DNA from: Mesonia aquimarina
GTDB taxonomy: Bacteria; Bacteroidota; Bacteroidia; Flavobacteriales; Flavobacteriaceae
Length of the DNA stretch: 64,000 nt
Assembly (NCBI RefSeq): GCF_003667275.1
Contig: NZ_RCNV01000006.1
Span: forward strand, 124,001 to 188,000
Direction of reading: 5' to 3'
In this document: one piece after another, positions 1-9,461 of the stretch
How the letters are laid out: every line of letters starts with the position of its first letter
Position numbering within the stretch: the first letter of the stretch is position 1
Position numbers and translations under genes: made by a program
The notes under the pieces: generated by a model
The model's input: the letters and a program-made list of their open reading frames with translations, nothing else
Database searches by the model: none
What the model was told of the DNA's origin: nothing

Positions 1-69
1 TTGGCAGATTAAAACTCCTGCTACCAATAGTAAAGAATTATTTTTTTTATGTTTCATCTTTTATAAGCA

Positions 70-783
70 TTACATCTTTACATAAAAATCTTGAACAAGT
101 TTTTTATAGTCTTCTGTATAAATGTGACGATCTTTTTCAATAACTAAGTTGGTTTGTTCAAGACTAGATTTTTGTTTGGAGAAAGCTAATAAACTTCTTT
201 TGACTGGTGCTTTTTTATTGCCTTGAACATGCGTAACTTTATTAAGGTACAAATTTTCTGCAGTGGCAAGTTGACAAAATTCTTCTTCATTTTTATAAGG
301 AATGATTGCCGAAAAATTTCCTTGAGGTGATAATAATTTGCTGACTGCTTGTAAAAGCTCTTTAAAAGGAAGTGATTCTGTAAAACGAGCGGTATTTCTA
401 TCTTCTTCGGGCGACGTAAATGTATCTTCATAAAATGGTGGATTGCTAATAATGCAATCGTAGGTGTCGTCTATTTCTTCTGCAAATTCAGCTAAACTTG
501 CGTGATAGCAAAACAAGCGATCGTTCCACGGACTTTGTTCAAAATTTTCTACGCATTGCTCGTAAGCATTGGGTTCTATCTCTACAGCATCAATAAGCTC
601 TGCTGAAGAACGTTGGGCTAACATTAAGGCAATAACGCCGGTGCCTGCGCCAATATCTAAAACACTAAATGGATGATGGTTTATAGATGCCCAAGCTCCT
701 AATAAAACGCCATCAGTACCTATTTTCATCGCACAACGATCTTGCTGAACCGTAAATTCTTTAAATTGAAAAGGTGCTGCCAT
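70..783 (-). CDS. trmN6: tRNA1(Val) (adenine(37)-N6)-methyltransferase
   Basis: Probable S-adenosylmethionine-dependent methyltransferase of the TrmN6/YfiC family, which modifies A37 of tRNA-Val. The 237-residue protein shows the SAM-binding loop DIGAGTG at residues 43-49 and the N6-adenine methyltransferase motif NPPF at 114-117; length is normal for the family. The start MAAPFQF is the first Met of the frame. It lies 91 bases downstream of rimM on the same strand and may be the last gene of the rpsP-rimM group, which fits a role in RNA modification and translation. The NPPF motif is shared by other N6-adenine methyltransferases, so the exact substrate is inferred from overall family resemblance. 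Confidence 0.85.
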   Translation of the reverse strand: MAAPFQFKEFTVQQDRCAMKIGTDGVLLGAWASINHHPFSVLDIGAGTGVIALMLAQRSSAELIDAVEIEPNAYEQCVENFEQSPWNDRLFCYHASLAEFAEEIDDTYDCIISNPPFYEDTFTSPEEDRNTARFTESLPFKELLQAVSKLLSPQGNFSAIIPYKNEEEFCQLATAENLYLNKVTHVQGNKKAPVKRSLLAFSKQKSSLEQTNLVIEKDRHIYTEDYKKLVQDFYVKM

Positions 784-874
784 AAAATTATAATAAAAAG
801 AATTGATGAAATTTTTCCAGTATTTTTTGAAATAAAAGATTTTGATCTATTAGTCAATAAATCTTAGATAATAA

Positions 875-1399
875 TTAAAGATACATTTCAATAAGGCCTT
901 CAGGAACATCAACAAAAAGTTGCTTATTCTTTTTGTCTATAGATTGAATAAAATCATCATTCACCGGAATTAATACTTGTTTTCCTTGATGATCAATTTC
1001 AAATAAGGTCTGTGGAGAAGAATCGTTAACGCCGGTAATTTTACCCACCTTGCCAAAATTTTTATCAATAACCAAAAAGTCAATGATCTCGTGAAAGTAA
1101 AATTGATCATCTCTTAGTGGTGGAAGTTCAGATAACGGCAGATATACCTCACATTTTAAAAGATCGTCGGCATCATCTTCGTTTTCTACATCTTCAAATT
1201 GAACGCGTAATAATTGACTGCGTTGTAGTGAGCTTTTTTCAATAAAAAATGGAATCAAATTTTTGTTATATTCAACAAAAACTGATTCCATTTTTAAATA
1301 ATGTTCAGGATCGTCGGTATCTAATTTGATAAGCAACTCACCTTTAAAGCTAAATTTACTAACGATTTTACCAAGATAGAAACATTCTTCTTTGCGCAT
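875..1399 (-). CDS. rimM: 16S rRNA processing protein RimM
   Basis: RimM assists maturation of the 30S ribosomal subunit, binding S19 and helping fold the head of 16S rRNA. The 174-residue protein has the N-terminal RimM barrel (YLGKIVSKFSFKGELLIK near the start) and the PRC-like C-terminal half ending in a typical EGLIEMYL. It starts 14 bases after the rpsP stop, the conserved rpsP-rimM pairing, so the two are almost certainly co-transcribed. Nothing looks unusual. Confidence 0.93.
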   Translation of the reverse strand: MRKEECFYLGKIVSKFSFKGELLIKLDTDDPEHYLKMESVFVEYNKNLIPFFIEKSSLQRSQLLRVQFEDVENEDDADDLLKCEVYLPLSELPPLRDDQFYFHEIIDFLVIDKNFGKVGKITGVNDSSPQTLFEIDHQGKQVLIPVNDDFIQSIDKKNKQLFVDVPEGLIEMYL

Positions 1400-1413
1400 T
1401 CGTTAGTTTTTTT

Positions 1414-1989
1414 TTAGTTAGATTTAGACTCTTTTTCTTCTGCTTTAGCTTCCTCAGCAGTTTCGTTGTCTACTTCTTTTTCAGCATCAGCTTCTGGCTC
1501 ACCTTCTTCGGTTACTGCAGCTGCTTCAGCTTCTTGTTGTGCCGCTTTGTATTCTGCTTCACGTTTTTCGTTCACTTCTTTTTCAGCAGCTAAAGCTTTA
1601 GCTCTCGCTTCTTCTTCAGCTTTGGTAAGGTTTTCACGTTTAGAATCGATAGAAGATTCTTTTTCTTCTAACCAAGCGTTAAATTTCTTTTCAGCTTCCT
1701 CTTCTGTTAACGCTCCTTTACGAACACCTCCAGCCAAGTGATTTTTTAACAAAGCACCTTTGTAAGAAAGAATGTTACGAGCCGTATCTGTTGGCTGCGC
1801 TCCATTTTGTAACCACTTTACAGAACTATCTACATCTAATTGAATAGTTGCAGGATTAGTTGTTGGATTGTAGATTCCTAGTTTTTCTAAGAATTTACCA
1901 TCTCTTTTTGCGCGTGCATCTGCAGCAACAATCCAATAAAAAGGTTTACCTTTCTTTCCGTGTCTTTGTAATCTAATTTTTACAGGCAT
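1414..1989 (-). CDS. rpsP: 30S ribosomal protein S16 with acidic C-terminal extension
   Basis: Ribosomal protein S16 of the small subunit. The first ~90 residues are the classical S16 domain (MPVKIRLQRHGKKGKPFYWI, then RDGKFLEKLGIYNP). The protein is 191 residues, about twice the length of the E. coli protein, because of a C-terminal tail rich in Ala, Glu and Lys, predicted to be helical or disordered. Long tails of this kind are common on S16 in Bacteroidota. It is the first gene of an rpsP-rimM(-trmN6) unit with a good -7 box 48 bases upstream. Confidence 0.96.
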   Translation of the reverse strand: MPVKIRLQRHGKKGKPFYWIVAADARAKRDGKFLEKLGIYNPTTNPATIQLDVDSSVKWLQNGAQPTDTARNILSYKGALLKNHLAGGVRKGALTEEEAEKKFNAWLEEKESSIDSKRENLTKAEEEARAKALAAEKEVNEKREAEYKAAQQEAEAAAVTEEGEPEADAEKEVDNETAEEAKAEEKESKSN

Positions 1990-2004
1990 AATGAATTAAA
2001 TTTT

Positions 2005-2044
2005 GGGGTTCTCGACCCCGATTATTAATAAGTCTGCAAAGATA
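2005..2044 (-). promoter_or_regulatory. rpsP promoter -7 box and 5' UTR hairpin
   Basis: On the minus strand TATCTTTG (2037-2044) fits the Bacteroidota -7 consensus TAnnTTTG and would start transcription about 40 bases before rpsP. Between it and the start codon lies a small perfect hairpin, GGGGT/ACCCC (2005-2009 with 2015-2019). A role of the hairpin in translational control of S16 is possible but only inferred. Confidence 0.55.
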
Positions 2045-2090
2045 AGTTATATTTTTTTAACTATAATAAAAAGATTATTATTTTTTCTCT

Positions 2091-2098
2091 TACATTTG
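2091..2098 (+). promoter_or_regulatory. Predicted -7 promoter box of the lipoprotein gene
   Basis: TACATTTG fits TAnnTTTG exactly and lies 36 bases before the start codon of the lipoprotein gene. It is divergent from the rpsP promoter. Confidence 0.5.
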
Positions 2099-2134
2099 TA
2101 AAGGAAAAATTAGTTAATGAGACCCTAAAAACTT

Positions 2135-3154
2135 ATGAAAAAACTTTTTCTTTTAACCCTTATTGCCGTCTTAGGAGTAGTAAGTTGTAGTGATGAGATA
2201 GAAAGCAATACCCCAAGTATTCAAGGTGAAGCAAATGGAGAATTTTTTAGAGCAAGAAATTCTTCGGCCACTATTAATCAAGATGGATCGGTAACCATGG
2301 TAGGAACTTCTTCTGAAGAAACTATTAGTTTAACCACCGCTTCTATAGATTTAGGAACCTACGCTTTAGGTAACGGAAATATAAACGAAGCCACTTTTGA
2401 AAATGTAGAGGGTGATTTTTATACCACAGGATCTACTGGTTTCGGTCAGATAGAAATTACAAAAGTAGAAGCCGGTAAATTATCAGGAGAATTTTATTTT
2501 GATGCCAGAAAAGATGAAACCGGTGATACCTTAAACTTTAATAAAGGATTCTTTTTTGAAGTGCCATTGACAAACCCAGGAAGTGGAGGAGAAGTAGCAA
2601 TTACTTGTCAAGAAGCGCAAACTGCAACTGCACAAGCTTCTCAAGCTTTTGCAAATGGAGATCCTGACAATCAAGAAGAATACGAAACTTTATGTTTGGC
2701 TTATAAAGCAGCATTAGATCAACAAATAGAAGCCTGCGGCGATGAATCTGGAGATTTACAAACTGCTTTAGATGCGCTGCCTTGTGCAAATGAAAATAGT
2801 GTAGAAGGTGTTATTTCAGTGACGGCAGGAACACTTGAGATAGATTTTGATGAAGTAAGCATTGTAACAGAAGATGGGCTTGTAAAAGTAACCGGAGAAA
2901 CTTCTGCACAAAATGATTACAATATTTATTTTGAAGTTGCTGAAAACATTACAGGAGATGATATGATGCAAAATTTTGAAATCAGTTTAATTTCTGTTTA
3001 TTATCCTTCAACTTTGCCAGATCCAAATGACTTTAATAACAATGTATCTACAAATGCTGCAGGTACAATTATAGGAACATTTTCAGGCTTAGTACAAAAT
3101 GATGATGGTGGCGACTTAAGTTTAACCAGCGGAACATTTGATTTGAGTTATTAA
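2135..3154 (+). CDS. Hypothetical secreted lipoprotein
   Basis: 339-residue protein with a lipoprotein signal peptide: a charged MKK start, a hydrophobic stretch and a lipobox ending VVSC at about residue 18, so it should be lipidated and exported to the outer membrane or periplasm. The mature part looks like two beta-rich domains, one at each end, joined by an Ala/Gln/Glu/Cys-containing helical stretch (about residues 155-215). The N-terminal segment on insertion of GEANGEFFRA resembles the DUF6252-type lipoproteins of Flavobacteria, but I cannot confirm this. It stands alone, has its own promoter-like box and is followed by a terminator. Function unknown. Confidence 0.7.
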   Translation: MKKLFLLTLIAVLGVVSCSDEIESNTPSIQGEANGEFFRARNSSATINQDGSVTMVGTSSEETISLTTASIDLGTYALGNGNINEATFENVEGDFYTTGSTGFGQIEITKVEAGKLSGEFYFDARKDETGDTLNFNKGFFFEVPLTNPGSGGEVAITCQEAQTATAQASQAFANGDPDNQEEYETLCLAYKAALDQQIEACGDESGDLQTALDALPCANENSVEGVISVTAGTLEIDFDEVSIVTEDGLVKVTGETSAQNDYNIYFEVAENITGDDMMQNFEISLISVYYPSTLPDPNDFNNNVSTNAAGTIIGTFSGLVQNDDGGDLSLTSGTFDLSY

Positions 3155-3178
3155 AATATCTTCCAAAAGATTAACTTA

Positions 3179-3210
3179 AAAAACTTCAGCATTTTTGTTG
3201 AAGTTTTTTT
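3179..3210 (+). terminator. Rho-independent terminator after the lipoprotein gene
   Basis: Stem AAACTTCA/TGAAGTTT followed by a run of seven T, starting 24 bases after the stop codon. Confidence 0.75.
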
Positions 3211-3292
3211 GTGTTTAAAACAATAAGAAAAAAAAATGAACGTTTATTAATTTCTAAACACCTTGATTTTGCCCCAAATTCAAAATGTTTAT

Positions 3293-3328
3293 AAAACCAC
3301 TTGAGCAATTGATCAAGTGGTTTTTTTT
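3293..3328 (+). terminator. Orphan terminator-like hairpin upstream of dnaE
   Basis: Perfect 12-bp stem AAAACCACTTGA/TCAAGTGGTTTT followed by eight T. It is the second terminator in the 250-base gap between the lipoprotein gene and dnaE, and I see no leader ORF before it. It may end a small RNA or act as a back-up terminator. Confidence 0.7.
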
Positions 3329-3333
3329 GTTGA

Positions 3334-3341
3334 TAACTTTG
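3334..3341 (+). promoter_or_regulatory. Predicted -7 promoter box of dnaE
   Basis: TAACTTTG fits TAnnTTTG, lies directly after the orphan terminator and 63 bases before the dnaE start. Confidence 0.45.
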
Positions 3342-3404
3342 CTTTCCTAAACTATTATCTTTTTCTAATTTTAGATGTTCTATTCTTCAATAAAAAACTA
3401 GCCT

Positions 3405-6400
3405 ATGTATCTAATTTTTGACACCGAAACTACCGGACTTCCAAAGCGTTGGGACGCTCCAATTACTGATACAGAAAATTGGCCTCGTGCAATACAAATT
3501 GCTTGGCAATTGCACGATGAAATGGGACGACTTGTAGAGCATGAGGATTTTCTAATTAAGCCGGAAGGTTTTAATATTCCTTACGATGCAGAACGCATTC
3601 ACGGGATATCTACAGAATTGGCTCAGCAAGACGGAATTTCATTAGAAGAAGCTTTAGAGCGATTTAATGCTGCTTTAGCAAAAACAAAATTTATTGTAGG
3701 GCAAAATGTTGGCTTCGATGTTAACATTATGGGTGCCGAGTTTTTTAGGGGGGAAGTAGAAAATGAACTGACTAATTTACCGGTTTTAGATACATGTACA
3801 GAGGTTACCGCACAACTTTGTCAAATTCCCGGAGGTCGTGGAGGGAAGTTTAAATTACCAACACTAACCGAATTACACGAAAAATTATTTGGAGAACCAT
3901 TTGCCGAAGCGCATAATGCAACTGCAGATGTTGAGGCTACCACGCGTTGTTTTTTAGAGTTGATTCGCAAGCAAGTTTTTACTGCTGAAGAATTAGATGT
4001 TTCGCCTGATTACTTTGAAAATTTCTCTGAAGAGAATCCGCACCCCGTTCAATTAATAGGCTTAAAACACATTAATTTAAAAAAAGCTTCCGATGCTATT
4101 CGGAAGCAAATGGCAAAAAAAGCGCCTGAACAAGATATTTCTGATGAAGAGATTCAAGAAAATATTGAAGTTTTAGAAGAGCAAGATTTTGCACATTTAC
4201 ATAATCATAGTCAATTTTCCATTTTACAATCAACCATTAGTGTGCCCGATTTAGTGAAAGTTGCTGCCAAAGAAAATATGCCTGCAGTTGCTTTAACAGA
4301 TCATGCGAATATGATGGGCGCCTTTCATTTTGTAACAGAAGTTAGTAAACACAATAAGGGAGTTGCTGAGCGAAAAAAAGAGGCCGAAGAAAATGGAGAA
4401 ACCTTTCCAGAAAAACCAATTACTCCAATTGTAGGTTGCGAATTTTTTGTGTGCGAAAACCATACAGATAAAAGTAGAAAAGATAACGGCTATCAAATTG
4501 TATTGTTAGCTAAAAATAAAAAAGGCTATCATAATTTAGCCAAAATGTCTTCTATTGCTTATACAAAGGGTTTTTATTATGTGCCACGGATCGATAAGGA
4601 AGTCATCAAAAAGTATAAAGAAGATATTATTGTTTTAAGTGGAAACCTATACGGAGAAGTGCCAAGCAAGATTTTGAATATTGGTGAAAATCAAGCTGAA
4701 GAAGCACTATTGTGGTGGAAAGAAACTTTTAAAGATGACTTTTATATTGAATTGATGCGTCACGGGCAAGAAGATGAAGATCGTGTTAATGAAGCTTTAG
4801 TCCGATTGGCAAAAAAAAATGATGTTAAACTAATTGCAACCAATAACACCTATTACATTGCCAAAGAAAATGCTAATGCACATGATATTTTGCTTTGTAT
4901 CAAGGACGGTGAAAAGCAATCTACCCCAATAGGCAGAGGTAGAGGCTATCGTTATGGCTTACCCAATCAAGAATACTATTTTAAATCTGCCGATGAAATG
5001 AAAGGTCTATTTAAGGATCTTCCTGAGGCGATTACCAATATTCAAGAAATTGTTCAGAAAATTGAAGCATTTGAGTTAGCACGAGATGTCTTGCTTCCGG
5101 CTTTTGGTATTCCTGATAAATTTAAAGATCCAGAAGATGAAAATGATGGGGGGAAGCGCGGTGAAAATGCTTATTTAAAATATTTGACTTTTAAGGGTGC
5201 AGAAGAACGTTATGGAGAAATAACAGAAGCAATTGCTGAGCGCTTAAACTTTGAACTTTCTGTTATAGAAAATACCGGCTATCCGGGTTATTTCTTAATC
5301 GTGGAAGACTTTATTCGCGAGGCTAGAAAAATGAACGTATCAGTAGGGCCAGGTCGTGGCTCGGCCGCAGGAAGTGCTGTAGCTTATTGTTTGAAGATTA
5401 CCAATATAGACCCGATTAAATATGATTTGCTTTTTGAGCGTTTCTTAAATCCAGATCGTGTAAGTATGCCCGATATCGATATTGATTTTGATGATGAAGG
5501 GAGAAGTCGAGTGATGGATTATGTAATTGAAAAATATGGAGCTAATCAAGTTGCGCAAATTATTACCTACGGAACCATGGCTGCTAAATCTTCTATTCGT
5601 GATACTGCTCGAGTATTAGACTTGCCTTTAAGTGATGCAGATAGAATTGCAAAACTGATTCCGGACATGTCTAAATTGCATAAAATCTTTGCCTTAGATG
5701 AAAAAGGAATTAAAGCGAAATTTAGAAGTGAGGAAGTAGAGAAAGTTAACGAATTACTCAATCTTTCTGAAGGAGACGATTTAGAAGCAGAAACGGTAAA
5801 TCAGGCGAGGGTATTAGAAGGTTCGGTTAGAAACACGGGAATTCATGCTTGTGGTGTAATTATTACACCAAGCGATATTACAGAACACGTTCCTGTTTCC
5901 GTAGCAAAAGATTCTGATTTATATGTTACGCAATTTGATAATTCGGTGGTTGAAAATGCCGGTTTATTAAAAATGGATTTTTTAGGTTTAAAAACCTTAA
6001 CCTTAATAAAAGATACCGTAAAAATTGTTAAAGGACGTCATGATATAGATCTTGATCCGGAGAATTTTCCGCTTGATGATGAAAAAACCTACGAGCTTTT
6101 CCAACGAGGAGAAACAGTTGGTATTTTTCAATACGAATCTCCCGGAATGCAGAAACATATGCAAGCCTTAAAACCCACGGTTTTTGAAGACTTAATAGCA
6201 ATGAATGCACTCTACAGACCAGGACCAATGGAATATATTCCTAGTTTTATTGCTCGTAAACATGGTCGAGAAGAAATTTCATATGATTTAGATGATATGG
6301 AGGAGTATCTTCAAGAAACTTACGGAATTACGGTTTATCAGGAGCAAGTGATGTTGCTTTCGCAAAAATTAGCAGGCTTTTCTAAAGGTGAAGCAGATAT

Positions 6401-7793
6401 GTTACGTAAAGCAATGGGGAAAAAGATATTTGCTTTGCTTGAAACTTTAAAACCAAAATTTTTAAATGGTGGTGAACAACGAGGCCATAATCGAGAAACT
6501 TTAGAGAAAATTTGGAAAGATTGGGAAGCCTTTGCGAGTTACGCTTTCAACAAGTCGCATTCTACTTGTTACGCATGGATTGCTTATCAGACAGCTTATT
6601 TAAAAGCGCATTACCCTGCAGAATATATGGCAGCGGTGTTATCAAATAACATGAATAACATCAAAAATGTCACTTTTTTTATGGAAGAATGTAAGCGTAT
6701 GAAACTTCCTGTGCTTGGCCCTGATGTAAATGAATCCTATTATAAATTTTCGGTAAACAAAAATAATGCTGTTCGTTTTGGTATGGGAGCCATAAAAGGC
6801 GTAGGCGGCGGTGCCGTAAATACGATAGTAGAACATCGAAAAAAAGATGGTCATTATCGTTCAATTTTTGATATGGCAAAACGTATAGATTTGAGGGCTG
6901 CAAACAAAAAGGCTTTTGAAAACTTAGCCCTAGCCGGAGGCTTCGATAGTTTTAAACCAACGCATCGAGCGCAATATTTTCATGATGAAGGTGACGGAAT
7001 TAGTTTTTTAGAAAAAGTCATGAAGTTTGCATCTAAATTTCAAGAGAGTCAAAACTCTTCGCAAGTAAGTTTATTTGGGGAGGCTAGCGATGTTCAGATC
7101 CCTGAACCACAAGTTCCGCCTTGTGAAGAATGGGGGACTATGGAAAAACTTCGGAAAGAGCGTGAAGTTGTAGGGATTTATATTTCAGGACATCCTTTAG
7201 ATGATTTTAAAGCCGAAATGAAATATTTTTGTAATAGTACCTTAGCAGATTTTAGTCAGCTTGAAAATCATGTGAATAAAGAAATGTCTTTAGGCGGAGT
7301 GATAAGCGATGTGCAACATCGAGTGAGTAAAGCTGGAAAGGGCTGGGCTATTTTTACTGTAGAAGATTATTTTGAATCTTATGATTTTAAAATTTTTGGG
7401 GAAGAATATTTAAAATACCGACACTTTTTAATGCCCAATAATTTTATTCATTTAAAAGTTTTTGTAAAAGAAGGTTGGACAAATAAAGAAACCGGTAAAA
7501 AGAGTGATCCGCGTATTCAGTTTAATTCCTTTAAACAGCTGCAAGATGTCATGGAAACCTATGCCAAAAAGTTAACTATTCAGTTGGATATTGATGATTT
7601 AAAGGAAGAACACATCCAAAAGCTACAAGATTTATTTACGTATCATCCGGGAGATCACATGTTGAATTTCGTAGTTTATGAATTAAAGGATCGTATAAAA
7701 TTGCATATGCCGAGTAGAAGACAAAAGGTGAAAATCTCTCAAGAGTTATTAGATGAATTAGAAGGTCAACAATTGCATTATAAAGTGAGTTAA
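3405..7793 (+). CDS. dnaE: DNA polymerase III alpha subunit with N-terminal 3'-5' exonuclease domain
   Basis: Replicative polymerase catalytic subunit, 1462 residues. Domains in order: a DnaQ-like DEDDh exonuclease (FDTETTG at residues 5-11, HNATADVEAT near 170-180); a PHP domain (AHLHNHSQFS near 265, TDHANMMG near 298) that keeps several metal-binding His residues; the C-family polymerase core with GPGRGSAAGS near 648 and the catalytic PDIDIDF near 689; and a C-terminal OB-fold region (GGVISDVQHRVSKAGKGWAIF). The exonuclease fusion makes it ~300 residues longer than E. coli DnaE and puts proofreading in the same chain, as in other Flavobacteria. It has its own promoter and is not in an operon. 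Confidence 0.96.
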   Translation: MYLIFDTETTGLPKRWDAPITDTENWPRAIQIAWQLHDEMGRLVEHEDFLIKPEGFNIPYDAERIHGISTELAQQDGISLEEALERFNAALAKTKFIVGQNVGFDVNIMGAEFFRGEVENELTNLPVLDTCTEVTAQLCQIPGGRGGKFKLPTLTELHEKLFGEPFAEAHNATADVEATTRCFLELIRKQVFTAEELDVSPDYFENFSEENPHPVQLIGLKHINLKKASDAIRKQMAKKAPEQDISDEEIQENIEVLEEQDFAHLHNHSQFSILQSTISVPDLVKVAAKENMPAVALTDHANMMGAFHFVTEVSKHNKGVAERKKEAEENGETFPEKPITPIVGCEFFVCENHTDKSRKDNGYQIVLLAKNKKGYHNLAKMSSIAYTKGFYYVPRIDKEVIKKYKEDIIVLSGNLYGEVPSKILNIGENQAEEALLWWKETFKDDFYIELMRHGQEDEDRVNEALVRLAKKNDVKLIATNNTYYIAKENANAHDILLCIKDGEKQSTPIGRGRGYRYGLPNQEYYFKSADEMKGLFKDLPEAITNIQEIVQKIEAFELARDVLLPAFGIPDKFKDPEDENDGGKRGENAYLKYLTFKGAEERYGEITEAIAERLNFELSVIENTGYPGYFLIVEDFIREARKMNVSVGPGRGSAAGSAVAYCLKITNIDPIKYDLLFERFLNPDRVSMPDIDIDFDDEGRSRVMDYVIEKYGANQVAQIITYGTMAAKSSIRDTARVLDLPLSDADRIAKLIPDMSKLHKIFALDEKGIKAKFRSEEVEKVNELLNLSEGDDLEAETVNQARVLEGSVRNTGIHACGVIITPSDITEHVPVSVAKDSDLYVTQFDNSVVENAGLLKMDFLGLKTLTLIKDTVKIVKGRHDIDLDPENFPLDDEKTYELFQRGETVGIFQYESPGMQKHMQALKPTVFEDLIAMNALYRPGPMEYIPSFIARKHGREEISYDLDDMEEYLQETYGITVYQEQVMLLSQKLAGFSKGEADMLRKAMGKKIFALLETLKPKFLNGGEQRGHNRETLEKIWKDWEAFASYAFNKSHSTCYAWIAYQTAYLKAHYPAEYMAAVLSNNMNNIKNVTFFMEECKRMKLPVLGPDVNESYYKFSVNKNNAVRFGMGAIKGVGGGAVNTIVEHRKKDGHYRSIFDMAKRIDLRAANKKAFENLALAGGFDSFKPTHRAQYFHDEGDGISFLEKVMKFASKFQESQNSSQVSLFGEASDVQIPEPQVPPCEEWGTMEKLRKEREVVGIYISGHPLDDFKAEMKYFCNSTLADFSQLENHVNKEMSLGGVISDVQHRVSKAGKGWAIFTVEDYFESYDFKIFGEEYLKYRHFLMPNNFIHLKVFVKEGWTNKETGKKSDPRIQFNSFKQLQDVMETYAKKLTIQLDIDDLKEEHIQKLQDLFTYHPGDHMLNFVVYELKDRIKLHMPSRRQKVKISQELLDELEGQQLHYKVS

Positions 7794-7890
7794 TGTTGCG
7801 TTAGGGATAGTAGTGGTTAGCCTGCAGGACTGAAAGGACGAAGCCTAAAAACGAATAGCCCGCCCCGAAATGTAATGTAGGGAACGCCCA
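7794..7890 (+). repeat. GC-rich structured intergenic element
   Basis: About 95 bases directly after the dnaE stop are clearly more GC-rich than the flanking spacer. They begin GCGTTAGGGA and end GGGAACGCC, so that GCGTT (7798-7802) can pair with AACGC (7883-7887) as a closing stem; a CCTGCAGG palindrome lies inside. It resembles a dispersed intergenic sequence beginning GCGTTAGGGAT that I associate with Flavobacteriaceae genomes, but I cannot check this here. No ORF. Confidence 0.35.
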
Positions 7891-7960
7891 CATAAGACTT
7901 ATTGATTTTTGTATAGGGTAATGTAATTTAATACAATGCGTTCAACTCAAAATATTTGTC

Positions 7961-7968
7961 TATTTTTG
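7961..7968 (+). promoter_or_regulatory. Predicted -7 promoter box of trxA
   Basis: TATTTTTG fits TAnnTTTG and lies 21 bases before the trxA start codon. Confidence 0.5.
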
Positions 7969-7989
7969 TAGTAATAAAAAATTAAAATT

Positions 7990-8307
7990 ATGGCATTAGA
8001 AATAACAGACGCAACATTTGAAGAGCAAGTGTTAAATAGTGATAAACCGGTATTGGTAGATTTTTGGGCAGCTTGGTGTGGACCTTGTAGAATGGTTGGG
8101 CCAATTATCGATGAAATAAGTAAAGACTACGAAGGAAAAGCGGTAGTAGGAAAGTTAGATGTAGATGCAAATCAAGAATTTGCTGCAAAATATGGAGTAA
8201 GAAATATACCAACGGTTTTAGTTTTTAATAAAGGTGAATTGGTAGGTCGTCAAGTAGGTGTTTCTCCTAAAGATGCTTATACTAAAGCAATAGATGAATT
8301 GTTGTAG
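7990..8307 (+). CDS. trxA: Thioredoxin
   Basis: Cytoplasmic thiol-disulfide reductant, 105 residues, the normal length. The active site WCGPC is at residues 29-33 and the cis-proline segment NIPTVLVF follows near residue 75. No signal peptide, so this is the cytosolic form rather than a TlpA-type protein. Single gene with its own promoter box and terminator. Confidence 0.96.
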   Translation: MALEITDATFEEQVLNSDKPVLVDFWAAWCGPCRMVGPIIDEISKDYEGKAVVGKLDVDANQEFAAKYGVRNIPTVLVFNKGELVGRQVGVSPKDAYTKAIDELL

Positions 8308-8327
8308 TAATAAAATATATTTATAAA

Positions 8328-8362
8328 GGAAGGTTTGGCGTTTTTCGTCAAACCTTTTTTTA
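8328..8362 (+). terminator. trxA terminator
   Basis: Stem AAGGTTTG/CAAACCTT (8330-8337 with 8349-8356) followed by T-rich sequence. Confidence 0.8.
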
Positions 8363-8491
8363 TTTTAGTACCTTTAGGTTTATTGGCACTACCAAAAAGA
8401 GTTATGCCTAAAGTTTGACTGGAAATTGAAAATTTGTTTTCAATACATCGTAGGCTTACCTCAAAACAAGGTTATTTAATTAGAATTAAGT

Positions 8492-9424
8492 ATGATGAAG
8501 TTACGAGAAGAAGTACATAAAACCGATGGGTTTATAAATATAGAACACTTAGCAAAACAAGTTGTTGAAGGATTGATTTCGGGGCTGCATAAGAGTCCGT
8601 TTCACGGATTTTCTGCGGAGTTTGCTGAGCATAAAAGCTATAATAACGGAGAGAGTACCAAACATATCGATTGGAAACTTTTTGCAAAAACCGATAAGTT
8701 ATACACTAAACGCTATGAGGAAGAAACCAATTTACGTTGTCATTTAATTATAGACAATTCTTCATCAATGCATTATCCAGTCTTAAAAAAGCAATCGATT
8801 GATCAGTTAAATAAAATAGGGTTTTCAGCCTTAGCAGCAGCATCATTAATGCAGATTTTTAAAAAACAACGTGATGCAGTGGGGTTAAGTCTTTATAGTG
8901 ATAAATATGATTATTATGCTCCGGAAAAGGGAAGCGAGCGACATCATCAAATGTTATTAAATCAATTGGAACAGATGCTGAAAACACCCTCTAAAAATCG
9001 TTCTACAGAAACCTATAACTATCTACACCAAATAGCAGAAAAGATAAAAAGGCGTTCGTTAATTTTTCTATTTACTGACATGTTTCAGGCTTCAGAAGAG
9101 GAAGATCGCTTAATTGAAGCTTTGAGGCATTTGAAATATAATAAGCATGAAATGGTTCTTTTTCACACCTATGATAGTAAAAAAGAATTGACGTTCGATT
9201 TTGATAACACACCCACGCGTTTTGTAGATGTAGAAACAGGTGAACACGTAAATTTATATGCCGATAATATTAAAGAAAACTATCAAAAAGAAGTTCAGAA
9301 ATACTTTTCTCATTTGCATATGCGTTGTATGCAATATAAAATTAAATACGTGCCGGTAGATATTCATGAAAATTTCAATAAAATTTTGACTACTTATTTA
9401 ATTGAACGTCAAAAGTTTGTATGA
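8492..9424 (+). CDS. DUF58 domain protein with vWA-like fold
   Basis: 310-residue cytoplasmic protein of the DUF58 family. The conserved core ESTKHIDWKLFAKTDKLYTK (about residues 54-73) is the DUF58 signature, and DNSSSM at 88-93 is the metal-ion-dependent adhesion (MIDAS-like) motif of the von Willebrand A fold. In Bacteroidota such genes usually sit with a MoxR-family AAA ATPase and Bat proteins, but here no such partner is adjacent. The biochemical role of the family is unclear. Start MMKLREEV; the second Met is equally possible. Confidence 0.85.
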   Translation: MMKLREEVHKTDGFINIEHLAKQVVEGLISGLHKSPFHGFSAEFAEHKSYNNGESTKHIDWKLFAKTDKLYTKRYEEETNLRCHLIIDNSSSMHYPVLKKQSIDQLNKIGFSALAAASLMQIFKKQRDAVGLSLYSDKYDYYAPEKGSERHHQMLLNQLEQMLKTPSKNRSTETYNYLHQIAEKIKRRSLIFLFTDMFQASEEEDRLIEALRHLKYNKHEMVLFHTYDSKKELTFDFDNTPTRFVDVETGEHVNLYADNIKENYQKEVQKYFSHLHMRCMQYKIKYVPVDIHENFNKILTTYLIERQKFV

Positions 9425-9461
9425 ATTTGAAAAAATACGCTAAAAAAAAGTACAAAAAAAG

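Noticed and set aside
1466-1741. Ser/Ala-rich plus-strand ORF
   Set aside because: Shadow of the Ala/Glu-rich tail of rpsP on the other strand.
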